A stretch of 10,449 nt of DNA from DATLAN01 sp035527455 (GCA_035527455.1 DATLAN010000117.1:1-10449); one strand, 5' to 3'. Counted from the first letter of the stretch, positions 1-6,728 are shown. Translations and numbers: made by a program. Notes: generated by a model not told the origin, from the letters alone.

Positions 1-519
1 CTTCCCCCGCAGGACGTCTCCCGCGAGACGACGTTCGCCGGTGATCTGCGGGCCGATCCGCAGCAACGCGACGTGCTCCGAAAGGATCTCGATGAATACC
101 TGAATGTCTCGATTCCCGCCGAAGCGTTCGAGAATCTCCGCACCGTCGGTGAGGCGATCGATCTTGTCGCACCGCTGGTGGTGGAGGCAAGAGTCATCGA
201 GATTGTTGCCCAGCGGGTGAGAGTTGCTGCTGAGCAGATTACGCGCGATACGTCGCTCGTGGAAGACCTGAAGGTTTCCTCGACGCAACGTGTGTGGCTG
301 CGGCAGGAATTGCTCAAGGAGTATGGCATTCACATCGCCTGGGAGGAGTTCAAGAGCCTACAGACGGTCGGCGAAGTGATCGACTCCGTGGCGAAAGCGC
401 TCGTGAAGCCTTCGGCGGCCGAGCCCGGCTCGCAGCAACCGGAGTTGCCTTCGCCGGCGACCAAGGGCATCCGTCCGGACAGGATCCCCGTGACCGACGG
501 GGCTCGTCCGGACCTTTGA
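1..519 (+). CDS. Tandem acyl-carrier-protein-like protein, 5' partial
   Basis: The reading frame is open from the first base, so the gene starts upstream; the GTG at 73 lies inside the first domain and is not a credible start. Two copies of an ACP-like four-helix domain are visible, at about window residues 1-60 (nt 1-180) and 73-132 (nt 217-396). They align without gaps and both carry the ACP helix-III ending TVGExID. ACPs carry acyl or peptidyl groups on a phosphopantetheine attached to the Ser of a DSL motif. In copy 2 this position reads VSST, with the aligned Ser at nt 280-282, so attachment is possible though the motif is atypical. In copy 1 the same position is Pro (nt 58-60), so that copy cannot be modified there. 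A Pro/Ala/Ser-rich tail of about 40 residues follows. The radical SAM gene begins 33 nt downstream, so the two are probably cotranscribed. The ACP fold call is fairly secure; carrier activity and substrate are unknown. Confidence 0.7.
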   Translation, partial: LPPQDVSRETTFAGDLRADPQQRDVLRKDLDEYLNVSIPAEAFENLRTVGEAIDLVAPLVVEARVIEIVAQRVRVAAEQITRDTSLVEDLKVSSTQRVWLRQELLKEYGIHIAWEEFKSLQTVGEVIDSVAKALVKPSAAEPGSQQPELPSPATKGIRPDRIPVTDGARPDL

Positions 520-539
520 TAATCCAGACTGCAAACACC

Positions 540-543
540 GGAG
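540..543 (+). promoter_or_regulatory. Ribosome binding site deciding a GTG start
   Basis: GGAG ends 9 nt before the GTG at 553. It supports the GTG as the start of the radical SAM gene over the later in-frame ATG at residue 12. Confidence 0.6.
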
Positions 544-552
544 ATCCAACCC

Positions 553-2025
553 GTGTCCGCCGACATCACCCTGGTCAACCTCAACATGCTCTTCATGCGC
601 TACGGCGAGGAGGTGGAGCGGGAGCTGCACGTGCCGCTGGGGCCGCTGTATCTCACCCGGGCGATGGAAGACGCGGGCTTTGCGGTCGACTTTCGCGATT
701 ACCAGTGCGTCGAGTCGGACGAGCCGTTCGACATGCAGGTCTTCCTCGACTTCCTCCGCGATCCGGCCCCGGTGATCGGGCTCTCGTGCATGGCCAACCT
801 GCTGCCGTTTACGATCCTGGCCATCCGCGCACTGCGGGAAACCTATCCGGACCGCACGCTGATCCTCGGCGGCGTGGGCTCCAAAGCGGTGGAGGAAAAG
901 ATCCTCCGCCGCTTCCCGTGGGTCGATATCATCTGCCGCGGCGAGGGCGAACGCTCCGGCGTGGATCTGTTGCGGACCGTCCGGCAGGGCGGCGATCTCG
1001 GCGGCGTCGACGGCATTTCCTTCCGCCGCAACGGCGATATCCGCCATACGCCCGATCGAGCGCGAATCACCGATCTCGACGCCATCCCATTTCCCGCCTT
1101 CGAGAAGGTCGATTTACGCCGATACGCCGGCTACGGCATGATGACCAGCCGCGGGTGTCCCTATCCGTGTACGTTCTGCTCGGTCGCGCCGATCTGGAAC
1201 CTCGAAAGCCACAGCCGCAGCCCGAAGAACATCGTCGACGAGATGGAGTTCCTGCACCGCGAGGCGGGCGTGGACCTCTACCTGTTCCAGGACGAGTTCT
1301 TCGTCTCCGGCAAGACCCAGGTGATGAAGTTCTGCCACGAGCTGACCTCGCGCGGGCTGGACGTGCAGTGGAAGGCCTTCGGGCGGGTGAACCTGGTCGA
1401 TGAGGAGATGATGCGGGCGATGGCCGAGTGCGGGTGCGTGGAACTCCGCTTCGGCATCGAGTCGGGCTCCGATCGCGTGCTCAACGCCATCAAGAAGGGC
1501 TTCCACGCGGCCGAAACGCTGGAAGTCGTGCCGAAGGCGGTCGAGATCTTCCCGCGCGTCGATACCTTTTACGTTTGGGGGTTCCCGTTCGAGACGATGG
1601 AGGACTTCAACCAGTCGTTGTTCCAGATGGTTTCGTTCCGGATGATGGGGGCGCGGATCCTGCCCAGCCTGCTCTCGCTCTTGCCGCAGACGGAACTCTA
1701 CCGGGAGTGGAGCGACAAGGTCGAGCTGGAGTTCTGCCCGTACCTGTTCCCCGAGTTCGTCTTCACCGGCCACGAGGTCTGCCACGGCGGCACGATCGAG
1801 TTGCCCGAGAAGCACCGAGAGTATTTCGACCTGATTCGGGCGAATCCGGACGTTTTTTCCGGCTTCTTCCACATCGATCTGAAGAACAACGTGCTCCCGA
1901 AGCTGGAGCTTCTCCGCCAGTTCGGTTTTTATCCCGAGGCGGAGCCGGACGAGGCCAACGCGGAGAGTTGCGGGGCCCATTCGCCGCGGGTCGCGCCCCA
2001 GGAGTTGGCCACGCGGGCGCGATAG
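553..2025 (+). CDS. Cobalamin-binding-type (B12) radical SAM enzyme
   Basis: A 490-residue radical SAM enzyme of the B12-binding superfamily (the BchE/P-methylase-like class). Residues 1-145 look like a Rossmann cobalamin-binding domain: a PLGPLYLTRAMEDAGF segment (29-44), a strand ending in GGVGS (106-110), and the typical VDIICRGEGE (124-133). The base-off DxHxxG motif is absent, as in many members of the superfamily. The radical SAM core follows: the [4Fe-4S] ligands are Cys202, Cys206 and Cys209 (CPYPCTFC), GIESGSD (301-307) is a SAM-contacting segment, and WGFPFET (342-348) is typical of the barrel. About 130 C-terminal residues show no motif I recognise. Family members use SAM and often methylcobalamin to methylate or rearrange unactivated carbons. 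The start is GTG with a good ribosome site. The tandem ACP-like gene just upstream suggests a carrier-bound, possibly lipid or polyketide, substrate; that is inference. The superfamily call is very secure, the reaction unknown. Confidence 0.93.
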   Translation: MSADITLVNLNMLFMRYGEEVERELHVPLGPLYLTRAMEDAGFAVDFRDYQCVESDEPFDMQVFLDFLRDPAPVIGLSCMANLLPFTILAIRALRETYPDRTLILGGVGSKAVEEKILRRFPWVDIICRGEGERSGVDLLRTVRQGGDLGGVDGISFRRNGDIRHTPDRARITDLDAIPFPAFEKVDLRRYAGYGMMTSRGCPYPCTFCSVAPIWNLESHSRSPKNIVDEMEFLHREAGVDLYLFQDEFFVSGKTQVMKFCHELTSRGLDVQWKAFGRVNLVDEEMMRAMAECGCVELRFGIESGSDRVLNAIKKGFHAAETLEVVPKAVEIFPRVDTFYVWGFPFETMEDFNQSLFQMVSFRMMGARILPSLLSLLPQTELYREWSDKVELEFCPYLFPEFVFTGHEVCHGGTIELPEKHREYFDLIRANPDVFSGFFHIDLKNNVLPKLELLRQFGFYPEAEPDEANAESCGAHSPRVAPQELATRAR

Positions 2026-2068
2026 GGGCCGCTGGCGGGTTCGCAACGTCTGGGAATGCGAATACTCC

Positions 2069-2088
2069 GTGCGAAGCCGCGAGCGGCT
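2069..2088 (-). repeat. Short palindromic element, copy 1 (possible terminator)
   Basis: On the minus strand this reads AGCCGCTCGCGGCTTCGCAC. It begins with the palindrome AGCCGC/GCGGCT and overlaps the manC-like stop codon (2087-2089). The same 20-mer with one change lies at 3241-3260 on the other strand. It sits between convergent genes, where a transcription stop is expected, but there is no T-run. Confidence 0.45.
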
Positions 2089-3181
2089 AGAGATACTCGT
2101 TCCATCCGCGCTCTTCGAGCATCTCGACGATCTTGCGGATCGACTCCTCGTCGTGCTTGTTGGCCACCAGCGTTGCGTCGGGCGTGTGGACGATGATGCA
2201 GTCGTTCAGCCCCAGCGTGACGATCAGATGATCGCCGCCGCCGCGGACGATCGTGCCGGTCGTGTCCAGCCCCAGATGCTTCGCCGCGATGGTGTTGCCC
2301 TGCGGGTCGGAGCCGCGGAGCCGGGCCAGCGACTGCCAACTGCCCAGGTCGTCCCAATCGAACGGCGCCTCGACGGCCAGCACCTCCTCCGCTCGTTCCA
2401 TCACGGCGTAGTCGATCGAAATGGACTTCATCACGGCGAACTCGTTCTGCAGCACGTCGCCGAAGTCGGGCGAATCGGCCGCCTCGCCGATCCGCACGAG
2501 CCGCCGGTGCATCTCCGGTTCGTGTCGGGCCAGTTCGTCGAGGATGGTTCGGGCCTTCCACACGAAGATGCCCGAGTTCCAATAAAACTCGCCCGAGGCC
2601 AGGTACTCCGCCGCCACCTCCGCGCTGGGCTTTTCGCGAAACTGCTTCACTCGGTACGTGGCAGGCGTCTGCGACGGCGATTCCGCGGCGGTTTTCAGCG
2701 GCTCGCCCCGCTCGATATACCCGAATGACTCGGCCGGATAGGTCGGGCGGATGCCGAAGGTCACGATCCGCCGGGGCCGCTCCTCGACCAACGCGGCGGC
2801 GAACCGGATCGCGTCGCGGAACGCATCCTCGGGCCCGATCACGTGGTCGGCCGGCATCACGGCCATGGTGGCCTCGGGATCGTCGCGGGTGATGCGGATC
2901 GCCGCCAGCCCGATGCAGGGGGCCGTGTTCCGCTTGCACGGTTCGGCCAGAATCGCCTCGCGCGGCAACTCGGAAAGCTCTTCGGCGATCCGGCCGGCCA
3001 GTGCCTCGGTGGTGGCGATCAAGATGCCCTCGAGCGGCACCAGGTCGCCGAGCCGATCGACCGTCGCCCGGATCATCGTCTTTTCGCCGATCATCCGCAG
3101 CAACTGTTTCGGCCGCGCGGCGCGGCTCTCGGGCCAAAAACGCGTGCCGGTCCCCCCGGCCATGATTACGGCGTGCAGCAT
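2087..3181 (-). CDS. manC: Mannose-1-phosphate guanylyltransferase (single domain)
   Basis: A 364-residue sugar nucleotidyltransferase that most likely makes GDP-mannose from GTP and mannose-1-phosphate in the cytoplasm, supplying polysaccharide, O-antigen-like or glycoprotein synthesis. The N-terminal nucleotide loop reads MAGGTGTRFWPESR (7-20), followed by RPKQLL (23-28). Further family marks are EPCKRNTAP (80-88), MPADHVI (109-115), FGYIERGE (153-160), VKQFREKP (178-185), YWNSGIFVWK (200-209), SIDYAVMER (255-263) and DWDDLGSW (275-282). It ends after about 360 residues, so it lacks the C-terminal phosphomannose isomerase cupin of the roughly 470-residue bifunctional ManC/AlgA enzymes. The ATG sits at the expected distance before the nucleotide loop, yet no Shine-Dalgarno is present: the 61 nt before it contain no G on the coding strand. 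The UAP1-like gene lies 138 nt upstream on the same strand. Confident for the family; GDP-mannose is the most likely product, though related hexose-1-phosphate enzymes cannot be fully excluded. Confidence 0.92.
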   Translation of the reverse strand: MLHAVIMAGGTGTRFWPESRAARPKQLLRMIGEKTMIRATVDRLGDLVPLEGILIATTEALAGRIAEELSELPREAILAEPCKRNTAPCIGLAAIRITRDDPEATMAVMPADHVIGPEDAFRDAIRFAAALVEERPRRIVTFGIRPTYPAESFGYIERGEPLKTAAESPSQTPATYRVKQFREKPSAEVAAEYLASGEFYWNSGIFVWKARTILDELARHEPEMHRRLVRIGEAADSPDFGDVLQNEFAVMKSISIDYAVMERAEEVLAVEAPFDWDDLGSWQSLARLRGSDPQGNTIAAKHLGLDTTGTIVRGGGDHLIVTLGLNDCIIVHTPDATLVANKHDEESIRKIVEMLEERGWNEYL

Positions 3182-3184
3182 GAT

Positions 3185-3240
3185 AGTGGGTAGTGGGTAG
3201 TGGGTAGTGAGTAGTGGTGAGTGGGTAGTGGTGAGTGAAA
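3185..3240. repeat. Heptamer tandem array A (AGTGGGT unit)
   Basis: Eight consecutive 7-bp units in strict register: AGTGGGT at 3185, 3192, 3199 and 3220; AGTGAGT at 3206; AGTGGTG at 3213 and 3227; and a decayed AGTGAAA at 3234. There is no C on the plus strand from 3181 to 3242. The array directly abuts the manC-like start codon (ATG at 3179-3181, minus strand), so it forms that gene's leader if the gene is transcribed through it. Confidence 0.9.
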
Positions 3241-3255
3241 AGCCGCTTGCGGCTT
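3238..3255 (-). terminator. Candidate intrinsic terminator after the UAP1-like gene
   Basis: On the minus strand a 6-bp stem AAGCCG/CGGCTT with a CAAG loop is followed by a short TTTTC run. It would lie 65 nt past the UAP1-like stop codon. The stem is short and the T-run weak, so it may only attenuate read-through into the manC-like gene. It overlaps copy 2 of the 20-bp element. Confidence 0.35.
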
Positions 3256-3260
3256 CGCAC
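3241..3260 (+). repeat. Short palindromic element, copy 2
   Basis: Reads AGCCGCTTGCGGCTTCGCAC on the plus strand, 19 of 20 identical to the minus-strand element at 2069-2088. It separates the two heptamer arrays. Confidence 0.7.
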
Positions 3261-3261
3261 C

Positions 3262-3300
3262 AATCTGAAATCAGAAATCAGAAATCATAAATCTGAAATC
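3262..3300. repeat. Heptamer tandem array B (AATCAGA unit)
   Basis: Five 7-bp units in register: AATCTGA at 3262 and 3290, AATCAGA at 3269 and 3276, and AATCATA at 3283, with a partial AATC at 3297. The sequence is unrelated to array A but the period is the same. It lies 20 nt past the UAP1-like stop codon. Confidence 0.88.
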
Positions 3301-3319
3301 CCAGCAACTCCTCTCCCCT

Positions 3320-4705
3320 TCAATGAAAATACATTGCCTCGGTCACCTTCATTCCCGGTTCGATCTTCTCGGCCACTTCGGCCGCGTCGAGGGCCCAGAG
3401 CGGTGAGATCTCGACTGCCACGCCTTCGGCGACTTCCATGCCGGCCGCTTCGAGCCAGCGGCGGTGCTGGGCGACCATCGCGGCCTTGGCGGTCTCGGCC
3501 GTGTCCTGCTCGGCCCCGGAGGCGTTCTTCAAGGGAGCGAAACCCTCGTCCGGATCGATTTCGACCACGATCGCACGGGCCGCCAGCGGCATCAGGTCGA
3601 AGATGAATCGCTCGAACTTGATCGCGTTGGGGCGCCGCGGCTCGATCCTCCGCCCGGACGGATCGACGTAGGCCACTCTCTTGTGCGCCAAATGGAACGG
3701 CAGGGCCTCGGCGCTCTCGGCCGCGCGGCCCAGCAGGCCGAGATCCAGCACGTGGACGGCGATGCTGCCGGCCCAAATCTCCAGCGTGCCGTCCGCGCGG
3801 CGTCGCCGGGCGACGTCGTCGGGCAGGTCGCTGTATTCGACCACCATCAGTTTCCCGTCCACCTGCACCACGTTGCCCACCTTCTCGAACGGCTCCCGCT
3901 TCGCGATCACCTGGGTCGACATCTCGCAGTCGCACAGCAGGTGATATCCGAGGAACTGCGGCCCGCAGATATCGACCAGCGGATTGTCCACCTGCAAGTA
4001 GAACAGGTGCCGGATACCGCGCCGGTGCATGTCATCCAACATGCCGCTACGGGCTAATGCCGCGAGCATGCCGCCGTGTCCGTCGGGGCTGGCGGCCACC
4101 CGATCCGGCCGATCGAGCAGCACTTTGCCGGTGGCTTCGTCGACCGCGGGCATCGTGCCCTGGCAGAAGATGTTCAGGTCCTCCTCGGCCAGGCCGAAGC
4201 GGTCATGCTCATCGAAAAACCGGACTGTCTCCTCGTGCGTGGCGGGAGAGGTCATCAGGTAGAGCGGAATCCGCGCGTCGTAGCGATTCGTCGCCGCGAG
4301 AATCTTCTCGACGTGGATCTGGAACAGCGACCGGCCGGAGACCGGTCCCAGCGGGAACATGCCCTTGGGGTGATCGAAGCCCAGCCGGGTTCCCTGTCCT
4401 CCGGCCACCAGGATCACGCCGAACAGCCCTTCTCGAAGCGCCCGCTCGGCTCGCTGCCGGGCCTGTTCCGGGGTGAAGCGATTCCGGGCCGTGTCGAGCC
4501 GAAACGCCGGCGGCGGCTTCGCCCGGCTCAAGAGATCCCGCAAATCGTGCTGATCGTTCCTGCCCTGATAGAGCCGTTCGATCAGGTCGAAGTCGATTTC
4601 GCGGACCTCACACAGCAGCCGGTCGCGTTGGGCGTCGTCCAGTTGGTCCCAGAAGGCCCGTAGATTCTCGTGTCCCGGCGGGACGGCGGCGGTCGGATCT
4701 TCCAT
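3320..4705 (-). CDS. UAP1-like UDP-N-acetylhexosamine/UDP-sugar pyrophosphorylase
   Basis: A 461-residue member of the UDPGP type 1 family, closest by eye to UDP-N-acetylglucosamine pyrophosphorylase (UAP1), which makes UDP-sugar and pyrophosphate from UTP and sugar-1-phosphate. Visible marks: an N-terminal helical region with HENLRAFWDQLDDAQRDRLL (12-31), the nucleotide loop VAGGQGTRLGF (100-110) with PKGMFPLG (113-120), SLFQIHVEKI (126-135), PDGHGGMLAAL (207-217), QVDNPLVDICGP (238-249), KFERFIFD (363-370), and the C-terminal FAPLKNASGAEQDTAE (389-404). The last is diagnostic of the UAP1 subgroup over plain UDP-glucose pyrophosphorylases. This type is not related in architecture to bacterial GlmU. 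Length matches bacterial homologues and the gene looks intact. The product probably feeds cell-envelope or exopolysaccharide glycans together with the manC-like gene. Whether GlcNAc-, GalNAc- or glucose-1-phosphate is preferred cannot be read from sequence. Confidence 0.92.
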   Translation of the reverse strand: MEDPTAAVPPGHENLRAFWDQLDDAQRDRLLCEVREIDFDLIERLYQGRNDQHDLRDLLSRAKPPPAFRLDTARNRFTPEQARQRAERALREGLFGVILVAGGQGTRLGFDHPKGMFPLGPVSGRSLFQIHVEKILAATNRYDARIPLYLMTSPATHEETVRFFDEHDRFGLAEEDLNIFCQGTMPAVDEATGKVLLDRPDRVAASPDGHGGMLAALARSGMLDDMHRRGIRHLFYLQVDNPLVDICGPQFLGYHLLCDCEMSTQVIAKREPFEKVGNVVQVDGKLMVVEYSDLPDDVARRRRADGTLEIWAGSIAVHVLDLGLLGRAAESAEALPFHLAHKRVAYVDPSGRRIEPRRPNAIKFERFIFDLMPLAARAIVVEIDPDEGFAPLKNASGAEQDTAETAKAAMVAQHRRWLEAAGMEVAEGVAVEISPLWALDAAEVAEKIEPGMKVTEAMYFH

Positions 4706-4779
4706 TTTTCCGGCGAATCCCTCGAAACACCCGCGAATAGGGCGAAAAACCGGGCCAGATCTCTTTCCTGCTCGCTATC

Positions 4780-4788
4780 AATATACCA
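4780..4788 (-). promoter_or_regulatory. Candidate extended -10 promoter of the UAP1-like gene
   Basis: The minus strand reads TGG directly before TATATT, an extended -10 with five of six bases matching TATAAT. It lies in a locally AT-rich patch. No clear -35 is seen, which extended -10 promoters tolerate. The start of transcription would be near 4773, giving a leader of about 68 nt. Confidence 0.45.
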
Positions 4789-4840
4789 TATTCGCCGTGC
4801 GAGGCCATTGGACTGGGGCCCCCGTTCTTTCTCCATTCGC

Positions 4841-4870
4841 TTGACGGGCCGGCAGGCATGGGGTTAGACT
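4841..4870 (+). promoter_or_regulatory. Candidate sigma-70-type promoter of the dockerin-like gene
   Basis: TTGACG (4841-4846) and TAGACT (4865-4870) are separated by 18 nt; the -35 matches five of six bases. It is 52 nt before the ATG and points away from the UAP1-like promoter. Confidence 0.6.
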
Positions 4871-4910
4871 GAAAGGCACATCGCGCGACCGCCTTCGGGT
4901 CCTGAAATCC

Positions 4911-4916
4911 GGGGAG
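4911..4916 (+). promoter_or_regulatory. Ribosome binding site of the dockerin-like gene
   Basis: GGGGAG lies 6 nt before the ATG at 4923 and fixes that start, which encodes an Arg-rich N-terminus without a classic signal peptide. Confidence 0.65.
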
Positions 4917-4922
4917 CTTGAC

Positions 4923-6662
4923 ATGAGAGCCCGAAATGCTCGTTCCGGTGATCGCCGCCGAACATCTCCGGGCTGTCGCCCCGGCTTCGCACGCCCGCGA
5001 CGGCTCGGCCTGGAACGGCTGGAGAGCCGAACGCTGCTCGACGGCGTGCCGCTGCTGTCCGACGGTTCGCCGCTGGAGGCGGACTTCTCCCCGGAGGCAG
5101 CCGACCCGCTTCCCGCCGATAGCGTTGCAACCTTCGTCGAGTTGCAGTTGACGCCCGCAACCCCGCAGACGAACACGTTGGACATCTCCGTCACCGTCGA
5201 AGTTTCCGGCTTCAACCTGAGCGACTCCGACACGGCAACGGTGACGGGCAACGTGTTGGCCACGGTGGGAGTCGAGTTCGACCCCGCCACCGCTGCCGTG
5301 ACCGACGTCGACGAGCTGACCCTCAACGGCGGCATCGTTTATCTCAGCGACGTGGCGTTCAACATGAGCGTCATCTTCGTCGGCGGCATCAACATCACCG
5401 GCACGGACATTTCCGGCACGCTGGATACGCCCAACCCGCCGGGCACGGTCACCGACGGTGCCTTCAACACGGCCGAGCACGTACTGATCCTCGACAACGG
5501 CCAGTTCCACGCCTCGGGGACCGGGCTGATCGGCCAGCAGTTCGCACCCGTGACCATCAACCTCGCCGACGAACCGATGGAAGCCACCGGCGACATGACC
5601 GGCCACGTCGACGTCTCGCTGTTGACGGTCGTCGACGACGCGGCCACCTACCGGGCGGTCCTGACGCTGCCGGTGGACTTTCAGGATCAGATGACCACCG
5701 ACGACGGCGTGGTGGTGAACGTTTCCACCCAGGGCACGTTGGAGGCTGCCGGCCTGTTCACGCGAACGCTTCCCGAGATCCGCGCTGAAATCGCCGGCCG
5801 CCACGTCTTCTACAATCATTCGGCCTTCGACGGCAACGACGCCAGCGCCAACGCCAACGACGATAACGCCATTGCCACGGACAAGACGGCCTTGTTGCCC
5901 GGCGGTAGGGCCGGCTTCGTCAACTACACCAGTTACGCCCGGGGTATCAACGGGATCATGGTCGATCTGACGGATCCGGCCGACCTGGACGGTCTGAGCA
6001 TCGATAGTCTGGGCGAGTACTTCACGTTCCGCACGGGCAACGACAGCGATCCGAGCGGTTGGACGCCCGCTCCGCCACCGGTCGCCGTGACGGTCCGCGA
6101 GGGCGCCGGGACAGGCGGTTCCGATCGAGTGACCTTCGTTTGGGAAGACTACGCGATCTGCGATCGATGGTTGCAGGTGACCGCGCTGGCCGACACCGTG
6201 GGACTTGCCGAAAACGACGTGTTCTACTTGGGCAACGCGGTGGCCGAGGCGGGCAATTCGGACGCCGACACGCAGGTGACGACCGTCGATCTGCTGTTGG
6301 CTCGCAACAATCCGCGGAGTTTCCTGGACCCGGCGGCGATCGACTTCGCGTACGATTTCGACCGCGACGGCCGAGTCAACGTCACCGACGTGTTGCTGGC
6401 CCGGGAGCATCAGACCACTTTCGTTAGCCTGCTGCAACGGATCGAGCCGCCGGGCGGCGTGCCGTTGGCGGCAGCGTCGCCGGCGGAAGGAGTTGATTTC
6501 GACGCGCCGGTGTCGCCGGCCGAAATGCCGTGGCTCGAGGTATGCGATCCGGCGAATACCGGGAATCGATCTTGCCAAATGCAGACCGCCCGATCGCAGG
6601 CGGCGGACAAGCTGCTGGAGAGCTACTTGCTCGAAGGGGCGCTGCGAAGGCAACTCTTGTAG
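4923..6662 (+). CDS. Secreted planctomycete protein with a dockerin-like domain
   Basis: A 579-residue protein, probably exported. The N-terminus is Arg-rich (RRR 11-13, RPRR 24-27) and leads into LGLERLESRTLLDG (28-41), the LExLESRxLL-type segment shared by planctomycete extracellular proteins. Residues about 65-290 are Thr/Val/Asp-rich and look like beta-sandwich material. The block HVFYNHSAFDGNDASAN (294-310) through NYTSYARGINGIMVDL (334-349) resembles a module I recall from other secreted planctomycete proteins. Two calcium loops form a dockerin-type pair: N445/D447/D449 to D456 (followed by LLLAR) and D478/D480/D482 to D489 (followed by LLAR). An 80-residue tail follows with Cys541 and Cys551. 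Dockerins bind cohesins in cellulosomes; in planctomycetes such pairs are frequent on secreted proteins and their partner is uncertain. There is no enzymatic motif I recognise. It has its own promoter and strong ribosome site. Confidence 0.87.
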   Translation: MRARNARSGDRRRTSPGCRPGFARPRRLGLERLESRTLLDGVPLLSDGSPLEADFSPEAADPLPADSVATFVELQLTPATPQTNTLDISVTVEVSGFNLSDSDTATVTGNVLATVGVEFDPATAAVTDVDELTLNGGIVYLSDVAFNMSVIFVGGINITGTDISGTLDTPNPPGTVTDGAFNTAEHVLILDNGQFHASGTGLIGQQFAPVTINLADEPMEATGDMTGHVDVSLLTVVDDAATYRAVLTLPVDFQDQMTTDDGVVVNVSTQGTLEAAGLFTRTLPEIRAEIAGRHVFYNHSAFDGNDASANANDDNAIATDKTALLPGGRAGFVNYTSYARGINGIMVDLTDPADLDGLSIDSLGEYFTFRTGNDSDPSGWTPAPPPVAVTVREGAGTGGSDRVTFVWEDYAICDRWLQVTALADTVGLAENDVFYLGNAVAEAGNSDADTQVTTVDLLLARNNPRSFLDPAAIDFAYDFDRDGRVNVTDVLLAREHQTTFVSLLQRIEPPGGVPLAAASPAEGVDFDAPVSPAEMPWLEVCDPANTGNRSCQMQTARSQAADKLLESYLLEGALRRQLL

Positions 6663-6674
6663 GGAACGCCCTAC
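6659..6674 (+). terminator. Hairpin overlapping the dockerin-like stop codon
   Basis: GTAGGG/CCCTAC forms a 6-bp stem with an AACG loop, and the TAG stop (6660-6662) lies inside it. A second stem CCGTC/GACGG (6692-6705) follows. Neither has a T-run, so the terminator role is tentative. Confidence 0.3.
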
Positions 6675-6698
6675 ATCAGCAACGTACGAAACCGTCCT

Positions 6699-6728
6699 TT
6701 GACGGCTCCCCTACGGTTCTGCAATAAT
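6699..6728 (+). promoter_or_regulatory. Candidate promoter of the EF-hand gene
   Basis: TTGACG (6699-6704), an 18-nt spacer, then AATAAT (6723-6728), each with five of six consensus bases. The -35 and spacing match the dockerin-like gene's promoter. The leader to the ATG at 6835 would be about 100 nt. Confidence 0.5.

Noticed and set aside
73..75. GTG as the start of the first gene
   Set aside because: The frame is open to position 1, and the residues before it complete the first ACP-like domain.
294..1403. A 369-codon plus-strand frame overlapping the ACP-like and radical SAM genes
   Set aside because: It is a +1 shadow rich in Arg/Pro/Gly that bridges two real genes.
1929..3263. A 444-codon minus-strand frame running through array A, with a TTHYPL-type repeat at its N-terminus
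   Set aside because: It is the array translated in one frame plus a shadow of the manC-like gene; the real gene is read in another frame with all family motifs.
3181..3300. CRISPR-like repetition
   Set aside because: The units are 7 bp and directly tandem, without spacers, and no cas gene is nearby.
4608..6653. A 681-codon open frame on the minus strand antisense to the dockerin-like gene
   Set aside because: Its protein is His/Arg/Gly/Val-rich with no domain, while the plus strand encodes recognisable secreted-protein and dockerin motifs with a promoter and ribosome site. It also runs into the UAP1-like gene. Long antisense frames are expected in high-GC DNA.
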